A stretch of 64,000 nt of DNA from Lysobacter auxotrophicus (GCF_027924565.1 NZ_AP027041.1:1426001-1490000), one strand, 5' to 3'; positions 43,085 through 52,716 are shown, counted from the first letter of the stretch. Translations and numbers: made by a program. Notes: generated by a model from the sequence alone, not told the origin.

Positions 43085-43408
43085 TCAGCGCTCCAGCAGA
43101 TCCAGCTTGCCCGGCTTGCCTTCCCACTCCTTGGCGTCCGGCAGCGGGTCCTTGCGCGTGGTGATCACCGGCCAGGCCTTCGACAGCTCGGCGTTGAGCG
43201 CGACGTAGACCTCCTGCCCGGCGGGCACGTCGTCCTCGGGGTAGATCGCGTTGATGGGGCATTCCGGCTCGCACAGGGTGCAGTCGATGCACTCGTCCGG
43301 GTCGATCACCAGGAAATTCGGGCCCTCATGGAAGCAGTCGACCGGGCACACCTCCACGCAGTCGGTGTACTTGCACTTGATGCAGTTCTCGGTGACGACG
43401 AAGGGCAT
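43085..43408 (-). CDS. fdxA: 7Fe ferredoxin
   Basis: A 107-residue FdxA-type ferredoxin. [26 protein letters not shown] carries the [3Fe-4S]/[4Fe-4S] Cys pattern (about residues 9, 17, 21), and [17 protein letters not shown] the second cluster motif (about 40-52). The C-terminal 40 residues are the usual FdxA extension. It transfers electrons at low potential in the cytoplasm; the partner is unknown. The gene is transcribed towards the dapA operon terminator. Confidence 0.93.
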   Translation of the reverse strand: MPFVVTENCIKCKYTDCVEVCPVDCFHEGPNFLVIDPDECIDCTLCEPECPINAIYPEDDVPAGQEVYVALNAELSKAWPVITTRKDPLPDAKEWEGKPGKLDLLER

Positions 43409-43548
43409 GGCCGGGATTTCCGTGAAAAGTGGCGCCGCGACGGCGCCGGGCATCGCAATAGTCTAGCGATTCGCCGCCGCGAGCCCCAAGCCGGGCTTGG
43501 CGGATGGGCTCGGCTGGGACGGGGTACACGGGCCGCGGGCCCGCAAAC

Positions 43549-43577
43549 AAAAAGCCCGCGCATCGCTGCGCGGGCTT
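43549..43577 (-). terminator. Rho-independent terminator of tRNA-Glu
   Basis: On the minus strand, AGCCCGCGCA-GCGA-TGCGCGGGCT folds into a strong hairpin followed by TTTTT, a few bases after the tRNA 3' end. Confidence 0.85.
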
Positions 43578-43583
43578 CGGAAT

Positions 43584-43659
43584 TGGTACTCCCAACGGGA
43601 TTCGAACCCGTGTTACTGCCTTGAGAGGGCGGTGTCCTAGGCCTCTAGACGATGGGAGC
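43584..43659 (-). tRNA. tRNA-Glu (CTC)
   Basis: The 76-base sequence begins GCTCCCATCGTCTAGAGG and ends TGGGAGTACCA, with an encoded CCA. The acceptor stem pairs GCTCCCA with TGGGAGT (G-U at the first pair), the T arm holds GGTTCGAATCC, and the anticodon loop CTCTCAA puts CTC at 34-36. The D arm matches glutamate tRNA. The anticodon stem CCGCC/GGCAG has one C-A mismatch. Confidence 0.95.
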
Positions 43660-43708
43660 ATGTGAAGCGGTGAACCCCGCGCAGGCTCTCAACGTAACGC
43701 GGCTTGCT

Positions 43709-43737
43709 AGTATATGCGCCGCTGTTGCCGGCGGCAA
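43709..43737 (-). promoter_or_regulatory. Sigma-70 promoter of tRNA-Glu
   Basis: On the minus strand TTGCCG (complement of 43732-43737), a 17-base spacer and TATACT (complement of 43709-43714) lie about 50 bases before the tRNA 5' end. This is the best-looking promoter in the window. The same DNA read forwards has TGCTAGTAT, an extended -10 that could serve pcnB. Confidence 0.6.
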
Positions 43738-43774
43738 CGGCCATCTTTCCAAGGATCCGCGGCACGCCCGCCTG

Positions 43775-45103
43775 ATGCAACCTCAAATCCGAACCCAATT
43801 GCAGATCATTCCGCGCGACCAGCACAACGTCTCGCGGCGCGACATCAGCCCCAATGCCCTGCGCGTGCTTTACCGCCTGCGTGAAGGCGGTTTCGACGCG
43901 TACCTGGTGGGCGGCGCCGTCCGCGACCTGCTCATCGGCGGACACCCGAAGGACTTCGACGTCGCCACCAACGCGACGCCCGAAGAGGTCAAGGGCCTGT
44001 TCCGCAACTGCCGCCTGATCGGTCGCCGCTTTCGCCTGGCGCACGTGGTCTACGGCCGCGAAATCATCGAAGTGGCGACCTTCCGCGCGAACAGCGACGA
44101 CGGCAGCGGCGATCGCGAACTGCACGAAGGCGGCCGCGTGCTGCGCGACAACGTGTACGGCACGATCGAGGACGACGCGGTGCGTCGCGACTTCACCGCC
44201 AACGCGCTGTACTACGCGATCGAGGACTTCTCGGTGCGCGACTACACCGGTGGCTTCGAGGACGTGCGCAACCGGCTGATGCGCCTGATCGGCGATCCGG
44301 AAACGCGTTATCGCGAAGACCCCGTGCGCATGCTGCGCGCGGTGCGCCTGGCGGCGAAGCTCGACTTCGAGATCGAATCGGAGACCGCCAAGCCCATTGC
44401 GCAACTGGCCCCGCTGCTGCGCGAAGCCGCGCCGGCGCGCCTGTTCGAGGAATGCCTGAAGCTGTTCCTGTCGGGCCACGCCGTGAAGAGCTTCCTCGGC
44501 CTGGAGCGCCACGGCCTGCTGCCGGCGCTGCTGCCGGAAACCGCGGCCGCGCTGAAGTCCAACCGCAGCGGCGCGCTGCGTCGGATGCTGCTGGAAGGCC
44601 TGAAGGGAACCGACACGCGCGTGGCGAACGACGAACCGGTGTCGCCGGCGTTCCTCTTCGCGCTGCTGCTGTGGCCGGCGTACTGCCGCGCGCTGATCAC
44701 GCTGCAGGCGCAGGGCGTGCATGCGACCGAAGCGCAGCGTCGCGCGGCCGATCGCGTCACCGTGCACCAGCTGGAAACGATCGCGCTGCCGCGTCGGTTC
44801 TCACTGCCGATGCAGGAAATCTGGCTGCTGCAATCGCGCTTCTCGCAGCGCCAGCGCAAGCGCGTGTTCCGCACGCTGGCGCATCCGCGTTTCCGTGCGG
44901 CCTTCGATTTCCTCAACCTTCGACTGGCCGCGTCCGACGAGCACGCCGATGACGTCGCGTTCTGGCGCGAGGCGCAGACCGATCCGGGTCATGCGCTGGC
45001 GGTGCAGGCCGAGGCGCATCGCGACATCGAGTCGAACGAAGAGGGCGAGGCGCCGCGCAAGCGTCGTCGCCGCCGTCGCAAGACCGCCCACGGCGGCGAA
45101 TGA
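43775..45103 (+). CDS. pcnB: Poly(A) polymerase I
   Basis: The ATG at 43775 gives 442 residues. The nucleotidyltransferase signature YLVGGAVRDLLIGGHPKDFDVATNA (split here for length, about 44-68) holds the catalytic DFD, RRFRLAHV follows and RRDFTANALYY is the conserved second motif. The C-terminus is a basic tail (KRRRRRRK), common in PcnB and absent from CCA-adding enzymes, which supports PcnB over Cca. It adds poly(A) tails to RNA and promotes decay. folK follows with an ATGA overlap, as in other gammaproteobacteria. Confidence 0.93.
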   Translation: MQPQIRTQLQIIPRDQHNVSRRDISPNALRVLYRLREGGFDAYLVGGAVRDLLIGGHPKDFDVATNATPEEVKGLFRNCRLIGRRFRLAHVVYGREIIEVATFRANSDDGSGDRELHEGGRVLRDNVYGTIEDDAVRRDFTANALYYAIEDFSVRDYTGGFEDVRNRLMRLIGDPETRYREDPVRMLRAVRLAAKLDFEIESETAKPIAQLAPLLREAAPARLFEECLKLFLSGHAVKSFLGLERHGLLPALLPETAAALKSNRSGALRRMLLEGLKGTDTRVANDEPVSPAFLFALLLWPAYCRALITLQAQGVHATEAQRRAADRVTVHQLETIALPRRFSLPMQEIWLLQSRFSQRQRKRVFRTLAHPRFRAAFDFLNLRLAASDEHADDVAFWREAQTDPGHALAVQAEAHRDIESNEEGEAPRKRRRRRRKTAHGGE

Positions 45104-45630
45104 ACGAAACGCCCGAAAGCCAGGCCTTCATCGGCATGGGCAGCAACCTGGGCGACAGCATCGCCACGCTGAAGCACGCGCTTCGCGCGCTCGATGCGCT
45201 CCCGGATACCCGTGTCGCGCGGGCGTCCAGGCTCTACCGCACCGCCGCGTGGGGCGTGACCGAGCAGCCGGACTTCATCAACGCCGTCGCGCTGCTGCGC
45301 ACCCGTCGCGCGCCGCGTGAACTGCTCGGGGACCTGCTGGCGATCGAGCGCGAGGCCGGACGTCGCCGGCTCGAGGACGGCAGCGACCGCTGGGGGCCGC
45401 GCACGCTGGACCTGGACCTGCTGCTCTATGGCGAGGCACGCATCGACGAGCCCGGCCTCCACGTGCCGCATCCGCGCCTGCACGAGCGCGCGTTCGTGCT
45501 GGTACCGCTGGCCGAAATCGCGCCCGATGCGCGCATCCCCGACGTAGGTACCGCCGCGCAGGCACTGGCCAGGATGGCACCCTCGCAGGTCGAGGGGGTA
45601 ACGTATGCGGACCCCCTCGATCCCGCCTGA
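45100..45630 (+). CDS. folK: 2-amino-4-hydroxy-6-hydroxymethyldihydropteridine pyrophosphokinase
   Basis: A 176-residue HPPK. FIGMGSNLGD opens the fold, RTAAWGVTEQPDFINAV is the substrate loop, and RWGPRTLDLDLLLYG carries the acidic metal motif (LDLDLL). HPRLHERAFVLVPLAEI is the conserved end block. It makes the pyrophosphorylated pterin for folate synthesis. It overlaps pcnB by 4 bases and precedes panB by 27 bases. Confidence 0.95.
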   Translation: MNETPESQAFIGMGSNLGDSIATLKHALRALDALPDTRVARASRLYRTAAWGVTEQPDFINAVALLRTRRAPRELLGDLLAIEREAGRRRLEDGSDRWGPRTLDLDLLLYGEARIDEPGLHVPHPRLHERAFVLVPLAEIAPDARIPDVGTAAQALARMAPSQVEGVTYADPLDPA

Positions 45631-45657
45631 GCGTTCGCGCCGGCGCACAAAACCCCC

Positions 45658-46476
45658 ATGTACAGCGGAACGCCGAACGAAAAGCCCTGGACCGTTCCCG
45701 CGCTCGCGCAGGCCAAGCGCGACGGCCGGAAGCTGGTCATGCTGACCTGCTACGACGCCGGTTTTGCGCGGACGATGGACGAGGTCGGCATCGACCTGGT
45801 GCTGGTCGGCGATTCGCTCGGCATGGTGATGCAGGGCCACGACAGCACGATCCCGGTGACCACCGCCGACGTCGCCTACCACACGGCCTGCGTCGCGCGC
45901 GGCCTCGACAAGGCGCTGCTGATCGCCGACCTGCCGTTCGGCGCCGATGCCACGCCGGAGCGCGCGCTCGACGCATCGCTCCGGCTGCTGCAGTCGGGCG
46001 CGGCGATGGTCAAGCTGGAAGGCGCCGCGCACAAGCTCGAGGTCATCCGCTTCCTCGTCGATCGCGAGATCCCGGTCTGCGCCCACCTGGGCCTGACACC
46101 GCAGTCGGTGCTGCGCCTGGGCGGCTACAAGGTGCAGGGTCGCGATGAAGTCGCCGCCCGGCGCCTGCGCGAGGACGCGCATGCCGTGCAGGACGCCGGC
46201 GCCACGCTGCTCGTGCTCGAGTGCGTGCCGACGCCGGTCGCCGCGGCGATCACGTCCGACCTCGACATCCCTACCATCGGCATCGGCGCGGGCCCGCAAT
46301 GCGACGGCCAGGTGCTCGTGCTGCACGACCTCCTCGGCGTGAATTCCGGCCACCGTCGCCCGCGTTTCGTGAAGGACTTCCTCGCCGGAGGCGGCTCGAT
46401 CGCCGGCGCCTTCGCCGCGTACGCGCAGGCGGTCCGCGACGGGTCGTTCCCGGACGCGGAACATTCCTACGCTTGA
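45658..46476 (+). CDS. panB: Ketopantoate hydroxymethyltransferase
   Basis: A 272-residue TIM-barrel enzyme with [31 protein letters not shown] (metal Asp about 51) and [18 protein letters not shown] and [21 protein letters not shown]. It transfers a hydroxymethyl group from methylene-THF to ketoisovalerate, the first step to pantothenate. It is followed by panC and panD in the same direction, so all three committed steps of pantothenate synthesis except the PanE reaction are here. Confidence 0.96.
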   Translation: MYSGTPNEKPWTVPALAQAKRDGRKLVMLTCYDAGFARTMDEVGIDLVLVGDSLGMVMQGHDSTIPVTTADVAYHTACVARGLDKALLIADLPFGADATPERALDASLRLLQSGAAMVKLEGAAHKLEVIRFLVDREIPVCAHLGLTPQSVLRLGGYKVQGRDEVAARRLREDAHAVQDAGATLLVLECVPTPVAAAITSDLDIPTIGIGAGPQCDGQVLVLHDLLGVNSGHRRPRFVKDFLAGGGSIAGAFAAYAQAVRDGSFPDAEHSYA

Positions 46477-46510
46477 GCCGATCCACTCCCGGATTCGCCA
46501 GAACACCGCA

Positions 46511-47359
46511 ATGATCGAAACCTTCACCGACCTGGAACTGCTCCGCGAACGCGTGCGCAGCTGGAAGCGCGACGGCCTGCGCGTCGCCTTCGTGCCCACG
46601 ATGGGCAACCTGCACGACGGCCATTTCTCGCTGGTGCGCCTCGCGCGCGAACACGCCGATCGCGTGGTCGCCAGCGTGTTCGTCAATCCGACCCAGTTCG
46701 GCCCGAACGAGGACTTCGCGCGCTATCCGCGCACGCCCGGCGCCGACGCACGCGGCCTGGAAGCGGCCGGGTGCGATGCGCTGTGGCTGCCATCGGTCGA
46801 GGCGATGTATCCGTACGGCGTCGAGGCGACCGTGCGCGTGCAGGTGCCCGACGTGACCTCGACGCTGGAAGGCGCCTCGCGGCCCGGGCATTTCGACGGC
46901 GTCGCGACGGTGGTGTCGCGCCTGTTCAACCAGGTGCAGCCGGACGTCGCGGTGTTTGGCCGGAAGGATTACCAGCAGCTCGCCGTCGTGCGCTACATGG
47001 TGCGCGACCTCGCGTTCCCGATCGCGATCGTCGGCGCCGACATCGTCCGCGAGGCGAACGGGTTGGCGATGAGTTCGCGCAACCAGTACCTGTCCGACGA
47101 GGAGCGCGAACAGGCCGCGCAGATCCGCCGCTGCCTGGCGACGATGGCGGAGGCGATCGCCGCGGGCCGCCCGCGCGAGGCCGTCGAAAGCGAGGCGACC
47201 AAGCGCCTGGTCGAGGCCGGTTTCCAGCCGGACTACGCGGTCGTGCGCCGGCCCGACCTGACCGAGCCGGCGAACCATGAAACCGGTTCCATGGTGGCGT
47301 TGATCGCTGCCAGGCTGGGCCGCACGCGGTTGATCGACAACCTCGAATTCACCGCCTGA
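46511..47359 (+). CDS. panC: Pantothenate synthetase
   Basis: A 282-residue class I aminoacyl-tRNA-synthetase-like ligase. VPTMGNLHDGHFSLVR carries the HxGH-type motif (HDGH), FVNPTQFG and FGRKDYQQL the pantoate site, and MSSRNQYLS the KMSKS-like loop. It joins pantoate and beta-alanine using ATP. It starts 34 bases after panB. Confidence 0.96.
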   Translation: MIETFTDLELLRERVRSWKRDGLRVAFVPTMGNLHDGHFSLVRLAREHADRVVASVFVNPTQFGPNEDFARYPRTPGADARGLEAAGCDALWLPSVEAMYPYGVEATVRVQVPDVTSTLEGASRPGHFDGVATVVSRLFNQVQPDVAVFGRKDYQQLAVVRYMVRDLAFPIAIVGADIVREANGLAMSSRNQYLSDEEREQAAQIRRCLATMAEAIAAGRPREAVESEATKRLVEAGFQPDYAVVRRPDLTEPANHETGSMVALIAARLGRTRLIDNLEFTA

Positions 47360-47507
47360 ACGCGCCTGGACGCGCACGATCCTGAGCGTTCCAGCGCCGG
47401 CGCCAATCGCGAAGGCCGGATGATGTTGCACCGCGCCATGCGCTGCTAGACTTGCCCAAATCCCTTGCACGCCCAGCGCTTGCGCGTTGCGGCCGGAGTC
47501 GAAATCC

Positions 47508-47888
47508 ATGCAACTGAACATCCTCAAGGCCAAGATCCACCGCGCGACGGTGACCCACGCGGAGCTTCACTACGAAGGCTCCTGCGCGATCGACGGCCGC
47601 CTGCTCGACATTTCCGGCATCCGCGAGTACGAGCAGATCCACATCTACAACGTGAACAACGGCCAGCGCTTCGTCACCTACGCCATCCGCGGCGAAGAGG
47701 GCAGCGGCGTGATCTCGGTGAACGGCGCCGCCGCGCACTGCGCGCAGCCGGGCGACCTGGTGATCATCTGCGCCTACGGCGTGTGCGACGAGGCCGAAGC
47801 GGCCAAGTACAAGCCGACGCTGGTGTACGTGGACCGCGACAACGCGCTCACGCATACCAACCGTTCGATGCCGGCACAGGCGGCCTGA
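47508..47888 (+). CDS. panD: Aspartate 1-decarboxylase precursor
   Basis: The ATG at 47508 starts [29 protein letters not shown]; 126 residues (upstream residues in frame are not conserved). The self-processing site is Gly24-Ser25 in YEGSC, where the pyruvoyl cofactor forms. [12 protein letters not shown] and NGAAAH follow as in PanD. It makes beta-alanine for panC. pgi follows after 6 bases. Confidence 0.96.
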   Translation: MQLNILKAKIHRATVTHAELHYEGSCAIDGRLLDISGIREYEQIHIYNVNNGQRFVTYAIRGEEGSGVISVNGAAAHCAQPGDLVIICAYGVCDEAEAAKYKPTLVYVDRDNALTHTNRSMPAQAA

Positions 47889-47894
47889 TCGCCC

Positions 47895-49406
47895 ATGGAT
47901 GCCGCTTCCCGTCTGAGCCAACTGCGCGCCCAGGCCGGGCGCATCCAACACACCCCGCTGGCGAAGCTGATCGCGCAGGACCCGGCGCGCGCGCAGGATT
48001 TCGCCCTGCGCGTCGGGCCGATCTACGCCAACTTCGCCCGCCAGCATTACGACCGCGACGCGCTCGCCGCGCTGTTCGCGCTCGCGCAGTCCGTCGATGC
48101 GCCTTCGCGCCTGAAGGCGCTTTTCGACGGCGAGAAGATCAACCTCACCGAAGGTCGCAGCGTGCTGCACACGTCGCTGCGCAGCGATCTGTCCGACGCG
48201 CCCGTCGCCAAGGCCGCGCACGCGCAGGCACTCGAAGCGCGAAAGCGCATGCGCGAGCTGGTCGATTCGCTCGCCGCCAGCGGGATCACCGACATCGTCA
48301 GCGTCGGCATCGGCGGTTCCGATCTCGGGCCGCGCCTGGCGGTCGATGCATTGAGCGGGCCGAAGCCGGGCCGCTTCCGCGTGCATTTCCTCAGCAACGT
48401 CGACGGCCATGCCGCGCAGCGCGTGCTGGCCGGCCTCGATCCCGCGCGCACCGCCGCGGTGCTGATTTCCAAGACCTTCGGCACGCAGGAAACGCTGCTC
48501 AACGGCGCGATCCTGCGCGACTGGCTGGGCGGCACGGAGCGTCTGTACGCCGTGTCGGCGAACGTCGAACGTGCGGCGCAGTCGTTCTCGATTCCCGCCG
48601 AACGCATCCTGCCGATGTGGGACTGGGTGGGCGGGCGTTATTCGCTCTGGTCGGCGGTCGGGTTTCCGATCGCGCTGGCGATCGGCATGGACGCGTTCGA
48701 GCAACTGCTCGACGGCGCCGCGCAGATGGATGCGCACGTGCTGCACACGCCTGCCGAAACCAACCTCGCGTTCTGGCACGCGCTGACCAGCGTGTGGAAC
48801 CGCAACGGCCTGGGCTACGCGACGCAGGCAGTGCTGCCGTACGACGAGCGCCTGAAGCTGCTGTCGAACTACCTGCAGCAGCTGGTGATGGAGAGCCTCG
48901 GCAAGTCGGTACGCACCGACGGCTCGCCGGTGGGTGTCGAGACCGTGCCCGTGTGGTGGGGCGGCGCCGGCACCGACACGCAGCACAGCTTCTTTCAGGC
49001 GCTGCACCAGGGCACGTCGATCGTGCCGGCGGACTTCATCGGCGTGATCCGTGCCGACGCGCCGTATCCGCAGAACCATCGCGCCTTGCAGGCCAACCTG
49101 CTCGCGCAGACCGAAGCGTTCGCGAACGGCCAGGCGAGCGACGATCCGCACCGCGCGTATGCGGGCGGTCGCCCGACGACGACGATCCTGCTCGATGCGC
49201 TGACGCCGCAATCGTTTGGCGCGCTGCTCGCGCTGTACGAACACAGCGTGTACCTGCAGTCGCTGGTGTGGGGCATCAACGCCTTCGACCAGTTCGGCGT
49301 GGAACTCGGCAAGCAGGTCGCGTCGCGTCTGCTGCCCGCGCTGGAAGGCGAGGCGCAGGCGGACGATCCGGTGACGCGCGCGTTGCTCGAACAGCTGCGG
49401 CGCTGA
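47895..49406 (+). CDS. pgi: Glucose-6-phosphate isomerase
   Basis: A 503-residue enzyme with [15 protein letters not shown] (phosphate site), [10 protein letters not shown] (sugar-phosphate loop), [14 protein letters not shown] (PGI signature 1) and [14 protein letters not shown] (PGI signature 2 with the ring-opening/isomerisation Lys). It sits at the end of the pan genes and links glycolysis to sugar-nucleotide supply. It is somewhat shorter than E. coli Pgi, as is common in xanthomonads. A REP-like pair follows it. Confidence 0.96.
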   Translation: MDAASRLSQLRAQAGRIQHTPLAKLIAQDPARAQDFALRVGPIYANFARQHYDRDALAALFALAQSVDAPSRLKALFDGEKINLTEGRSVLHTSLRSDLSDAPVAKAAHAQALEARKRMRELVDSLAASGITDIVSVGIGGSDLGPRLAVDALSGPKPGRFRVHFLSNVDGHAAQRVLAGLDPARTAAVLISKTFGTQETLLNGAILRDWLGGTERLYAVSANVERAAQSFSIPAERILPMWDWVGGRYSLWSAVGFPIALAIGMDAFEQLLDGAAQMDAHVLHTPAETNLAFWHALTSVWNRNGLGYATQAVLPYDERLKLLSNYLQQLVMESLGKSVRTDGSPVGVETVPVWWGGAGTDTQHSFFQALHQGTSIVPADFIGVIRADAPYPQNHRALQANLLAQTEAFANGQASDDPHRAYAGGRPTTTILLDALTPQSFGALLALYEHSVYLQSLVWGINAFDQFGVELGKQVASRLLPALEGEAQADDPVTRALLEQLRR

Positions 49407-49433
49407 TAGCCGCGCGCTTGTAGCAAGGCTCTT

Positions 49434-49506
49434 GTAGCCCGGGTAAGCGAAGCGCACCCGGGTCATGCATCAAGGTCCCCGGGTGCGCTTCGCTTACCCG
49501 GGCTAC
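49434..49506. repeat. Paired inverted GTAG-headed REP-like elements
   Basis: One copy (49434-49462) faces an inverted copy (49477-49506) over a 14-base loop, 27 bases after pgi and 12 bases before the end of the convergent queG. The pair could form one long hairpin and may serve as a bidirectional stop. A partial TTGTAGCAAGGCT precedes it. Confidence 0.85.
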
Positions 49507-49518
49507 ACGAGCGCAGCG

Positions 49519-50616
49519 TCAGCTCGCCGGATCCACCCCATGGCGCCGCAACGCCCACTCGATGTGCTCACGCACCATCGGGCTCACGGTCGCTAATCGA
49601 CCACGCAGCGCGTCGATCACCTCCGGCGTCGAACGCGCATTTCCCAGTGCGACGGCGATGTTGCGCAGCCATCGCTCGTGCCCGCTACGCCGGATCGCCG
49701 AACCTTCGGTGCGCTGCAGGAAGTCTTCTTCGCTCCACGCGAACAGGTCCACCAGCGTCGCTTTGTCCAGGTCGTTGCGCACGCGGAAATCCGGCTCGTC
49801 GGTGCGTTGCGCGAATTTGTTCCAGGGGCACACGAGCTGGCAGTCGTCGCAGCCGAAGATGCGGTTGCCGATGGGCGCGCGCAGGTCTTCGGGAATCGCG
49901 CCTTCGTGTTCGATCGTCAGGTACGCGATGCAGCGCCGCGCATCGAGGCGATAGGGCGCGACGATCGCCTGCGTCGGGCAGATGTCGATGCAGCGACGGC
50001 ACGTGCCGCAATGCGCGCTCGCCGGCGCGTCGATGGGAAGCGGCAGGTCGACGTAGATCTCGCCAAGGAAGAAGAACGAGCCGCCGTCCTTGTCGATGAG
50101 GCACGTGTGCTTGCCGATCCAGCCAAGCCCGGCGTTGCGTGCGAGCGCGCGTTCGAGCACCGGCGCGGAGTCGACGAACACGCGATGGCCGAACGGGCCG
50201 ACGACTTCCGCGATGCGGTCGGCGAGGCGTTGCAGGCGCTGGCGCATCAGCTTGTGGTAGTCGCGGCCCAGCGCATAGCGCGCCACGTAGGCGCGCTCGG
50301 AATCGTCGAGCGTCGCCCAGGCCTCGTCGGCGTCGCGCCCGTAATCCAGTCCGACCGAGATCACGCGCACCGTGCCCGGATGCAGCTCGTGCGGGCGCGC
50401 ACGCAGTTCGCCGTGGCGCGCCATCCAGTCCATCGACCCGTACAGTCCCTGCGCGAGCCAGTCGCGCAGGTAGGCCTCGTCCTCGCCGAGGTCGATTCCG
50501 GCGATGCCGCAGCGCTGGAATCCGAACTCGCGTGCCAGCTCGCGCACGCGCAAAGACAGCGCGTCGTAGTCGGGCGCGGAGGCGGGCAGGGGAGCGGGCG
50601 ATGCGGACGGGTTCAC
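49519..50616 (-). CDS. queG: Epoxyqueuosine reductase
   Basis: A GTG start gives 365 residues. The cobalamin-binding half precedes two [4Fe-4S] motifs: CGTCRRCIDICPTQAI (about 193-208) and CDDCQLVCPWNKFA (about 247-260, with CxxCxxxCP). A HEAT-like C-terminus (WLRNIAVALGNARSTPEVIDAL) matches QueG. It reduces epoxyqueuosine to queuosine in tRNA. The gene is divergent from nnr with only 25 bases between starts. Confidence 0.95.
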   Translation of the reverse strand: MNPSASPAPLPASAPDYDALSLRVRELAREFGFQRCGIAGIDLGEDEAYLRDWLAQGLYGSMDWMARHGELRARPHELHPGTVRVISVGLDYGRDADEAWATLDDSERAYVARYALGRDYHKLMRQRLQRLADRIAEVVGPFGHRVFVDSAPVLERALARNAGLGWIGKHTCLIDKDGGSFFFLGEIYVDLPLPIDAPASAHCGTCRRCIDICPTQAIVAPYRLDARRCIAYLTIEHEGAIPEDLRAPIGNRIFGCDDCQLVCPWNKFAQRTDEPDFRVRNDLDKATLVDLFAWSEEDFLQRTEGSAIRRSGHERWLRNIAVALGNARSTPEVIDALRGRLATVSPMVREHIEWALRRHGVDPAS

Positions 50617-50627
50617 GGCATGGCAAG

Positions 50628-50635
50628 TATAGAAT
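50628..50635 (+). promoter_or_regulatory. Likely -10 element of nnr, suggesting a leaderless or nearly leaderless mRNA
   Basis: TATAGAAT lies 7-14 bases before the nnr ATG, in a 25-base gap between two divergent start codons. A start site 6-7 bases beyond would fall on or next to the ATG. No good -35 box is seen (the expected place overlaps the queG 5' end). Confidence 0.4.
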
Positions 50636-50641
50636 CGCGCG

Positions 50642-52159
50642 ATGCCCCACGCCGCCGCTCCGTTCGTTCATGCGCTCTACGATGCGACCGCGCTGCGGGC
50701 GCTGGAGGCGCGCGCCACGCAGCGGCTGGGCGACGGTTTCGAACTGATGCGCCGCGCCGGGCAGGCCGCGTGGCGCGACCTGCTCGCGCGCTGGCCGGAT
50801 GCGATGGGCATCCTTGTCGTGTGCGGGCCGGGCAACAACGGCGGCGACGGCTATGTTCTTGCACGCCATGCACACGAAGCCGGACGTGGCGTGCGTGTCG
50901 TGCGTCTGCCTGAACACGCGCCGCGCAGCGAGCTCGCCCGTCGCGCCGCCGATGAATACGCCGCGGCAGGCGGCCGTATCGCTGACGTCGCCAGCGACCT
51001 ACCGGGATGCGACCTCATCGTCGATGCGCTGTTCGGCATCGGTTTTTCGCGCTTGCCCGACGCGACGACGCAGGATCTGATCGCCGCGATCAACACGCAC
51101 GAGGCACCGGTGTTCGCGCTCGACGTACCCAGCGGCGTCGATGCCGATCGCGGTGCGGTGCCGGGCGCAGCGGTGATCGCGACGCGAACGATCGAATTCA
51201 TCGCGCCGAAAGCGGGGCTGCGTACCGGCGCCGCGCTCGATCACGCGGGAGTGCTGTCGCTCGCACCGCTCGAACTGGCGGCGGATGATTTCGGCGGCGT
51301 TGCCCCCGTCGCCGAACGTATTGCCGCGACCGATCTGCCGCGATGGCTCGCACCGCGTCCGCGCGACAGCCACAAGGGCCGCAACGGGCGCGTGCTGTGC
51401 ATCGGCGGCGATCACGGCAGCGGCGGCGCGATCCTGCTGTGCGCCGAAGCGGCGTTGCGTAGCGGCGCCGGGCTGGTCGAAGTCGCGACGCGCGAACGTC
51501 ACGTCGGACCCTTGCTCGCGCGCTTGCCCGAAGCGATGGCGCACGACGTCGGCGATGCCGATGCATTGCAGGCGGCGCTCGATCGCGCGGATGCGATCGC
51601 GCTCGGGCCGGGGCTCGGACGCGGGGAGTGGAGCGTCGCGCTGTACGAACGCGCGATCGCCAGCGGAAAACCGCTGCTGCTCGATGCCGATGCACTCAAC
51701 CTGCTGGCGACGCGCCCGTTCGCTTTGCCGGCCGATGCGGTGATCACGCCGCATCCGGGCGAAGCGGCGCGCCTGCTCGATACGAACACCGCCGACATCC
51801 AGCGCGATCGCTTCGCCGCGGCGCGCGCGTTGTGCGATCGCTATGCGTGCGTGGTCGTGCTGAAAGGCGCCGGTACGATCGTGATGTCCGCGCACGAAAC
51901 GCCGCGCGTCGTCACGGCGGGCAATCCGGGCATGGCAGTGGGTGGCATGGGCGACGTGCTCAGTGGCGTCATCGCCGCGCTGCGCGCGCAGGGCATGGGC
52001 GCGTTCGACGCTGCGGCGTGCGGCGCGTTGCTGCATTCCTCAGCGGGCGACGCAGCCGCGCACGACGGCGGCGAACGCGGCCTGTTGCCCAGCGATCTGA
52101 TGCCGTGGCTGCGGCACTTTTCGAACCAGGAACCTTACGGCCGGGAGCCGACCCGATGA
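50642..52159 (+). CDS. nnr: Bifunctional NAD(P)H-hydrate epimerase / ADP-dependent dehydratase
   Basis: A 505-residue fusion. The N-terminal YjeF epimerase domain (about 1-215) has VVCGPGNNGGDGYVLARH and VDALFGIGFSR. The C-terminal ribokinase-like dehydratase (about 225-495) has HKGRNGRVLCIGG, LGPGLGRG, LLDADALNLLA, HPGEAARLL and the catalytic NPGMAVGGMGDVLSG. It repairs NADHX/NADPHX. tsaE overlaps its stop (ATGA). Confidence 0.95.
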   Translation: MPHAAAPFVHALYDATALRALEARATQRLGDGFELMRRAGQAAWRDLLARWPDAMGILVVCGPGNNGGDGYVLARHAHEAGRGVRVVRLPEHAPRSELARRAADEYAAAGGRIADVASDLPGCDLIVDALFGIGFSRLPDATTQDLIAAINTHEAPVFALDVPSGVDADRGAVPGAAVIATRTIEFIAPKAGLRTGAALDHAGVLSLAPLELAADDFGGVAPVAERIAATDLPRWLAPRPRDSHKGRNGRVLCIGGDHGSGGAILLCAEAALRSGAGLVEVATRERHVGPLLARLPEAMAHDVGDADALQAALDRADAIALGPGLGRGEWSVALYERAIASGKPLLLDADALNLLATRPFALPADAVITPHPGEAARLLDTNTADIQRDRFAAARALCDRYACVVVLKGAGTIVMSAHETPRVVTAGNPGMAVGGMGDVLSGVIAALRAQGMGAFDAAACGALLHSSAGDAAAHDGGERGLLPSDLMPWLRHFSNQEPYGREPTR

Positions 52160-52629
52160 TCGAACTGTGGTTGCCCGATGCCGACGCGACCGATGCGCTC
52201 GGCGCACGCCTGGCGATAACGCGTCCCGCGCAGGCGACCGTGCACCTGCACGGCGATCTGGGCGCGGGCAAGTCGACGATCGCGCGCGCGCTGTTGCGGG
52301 CGCTCGGCGTGCAGGGTGCGATCCGCAGCCCGACGTACACGCTGGTCGAACGCTATCCGCTCGCCGACGGCGAAGCGTGGCATCTGGACCTGTATCGAAT
52401 CGCGGATCCGGGCGAACTCGAGTTCCTCGGTCTGGACGGGGCCGAGGTGCGGCTGTGGCTGGTGGAATGGCCCGAACGGGGCGCCGGGGCGTTGGCCGCG
52501 CCAGACCTGACGATTGAGCTGTCGATGCGTGGGCCGGGCCGGATCGCCCGGCTGCACGCCGGCTCTCCGGTCGGGGACGCCTGGGTCGGACGGGTGTCGG
52601 TCGGGCACGAAGTTGCGGGCGACTCCTGA
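52156..52629 (+). CDS. tsaE: tRNA threonylcarbamoyladenosine biosynthesis ATPase TsaE
   Basis: A 157-residue P-loop protein with HGDLGAGKSTIARALLRALG (about 32-51, Walker A GAGKST), SPTYTLVERY (TsaE signature) and HLDLYRI, FLGLD and LVEWPERG as the conserved acidic and WPE motifs. It works with TsaB and TsaD to make t6A in tRNA. It overlaps nnr by 4 bases, the arrangement seen in many gammaproteobacteria, with amiC and mutL downstream as in E. coli. Confidence 0.95.
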   Translation: MIELWLPDADATDALGARLAITRPAQATVHLHGDLGAGKSTIARALLRALGVQGAIRSPTYTLVERYPLADGEAWHLDLYRIADPGELEFLGLDGAEVRLWLVEWPERGAGALAAPDLTIELSMRGPGRIARLHAGSPVGDAWVGRVSVGHEVAGDS

Positions 52630-52671
52630 ACGGATTTGCAGGAAAACTCGGCAGGTCCCGGATTCGTAAGG

Positions 52672-52696
52672 GAAAAGTGCTTGCAAAATTAATTTC
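52672..52696 (+). promoter_or_regulatory. AT-rich upstream patch, possible amiC promoter
   Basis: GAAAAGTGCTTGCAAAATTAATTT is conspicuously AT-rich in very GC-rich surroundings, 20-45 bases before the amiC ATG. AATTAA could be a -10 box, but no good -35 is seen. Confidence 0.3.
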
Positions 52697-52716
52697 CCGG
52701 TGCTTGACTAGCGCCC

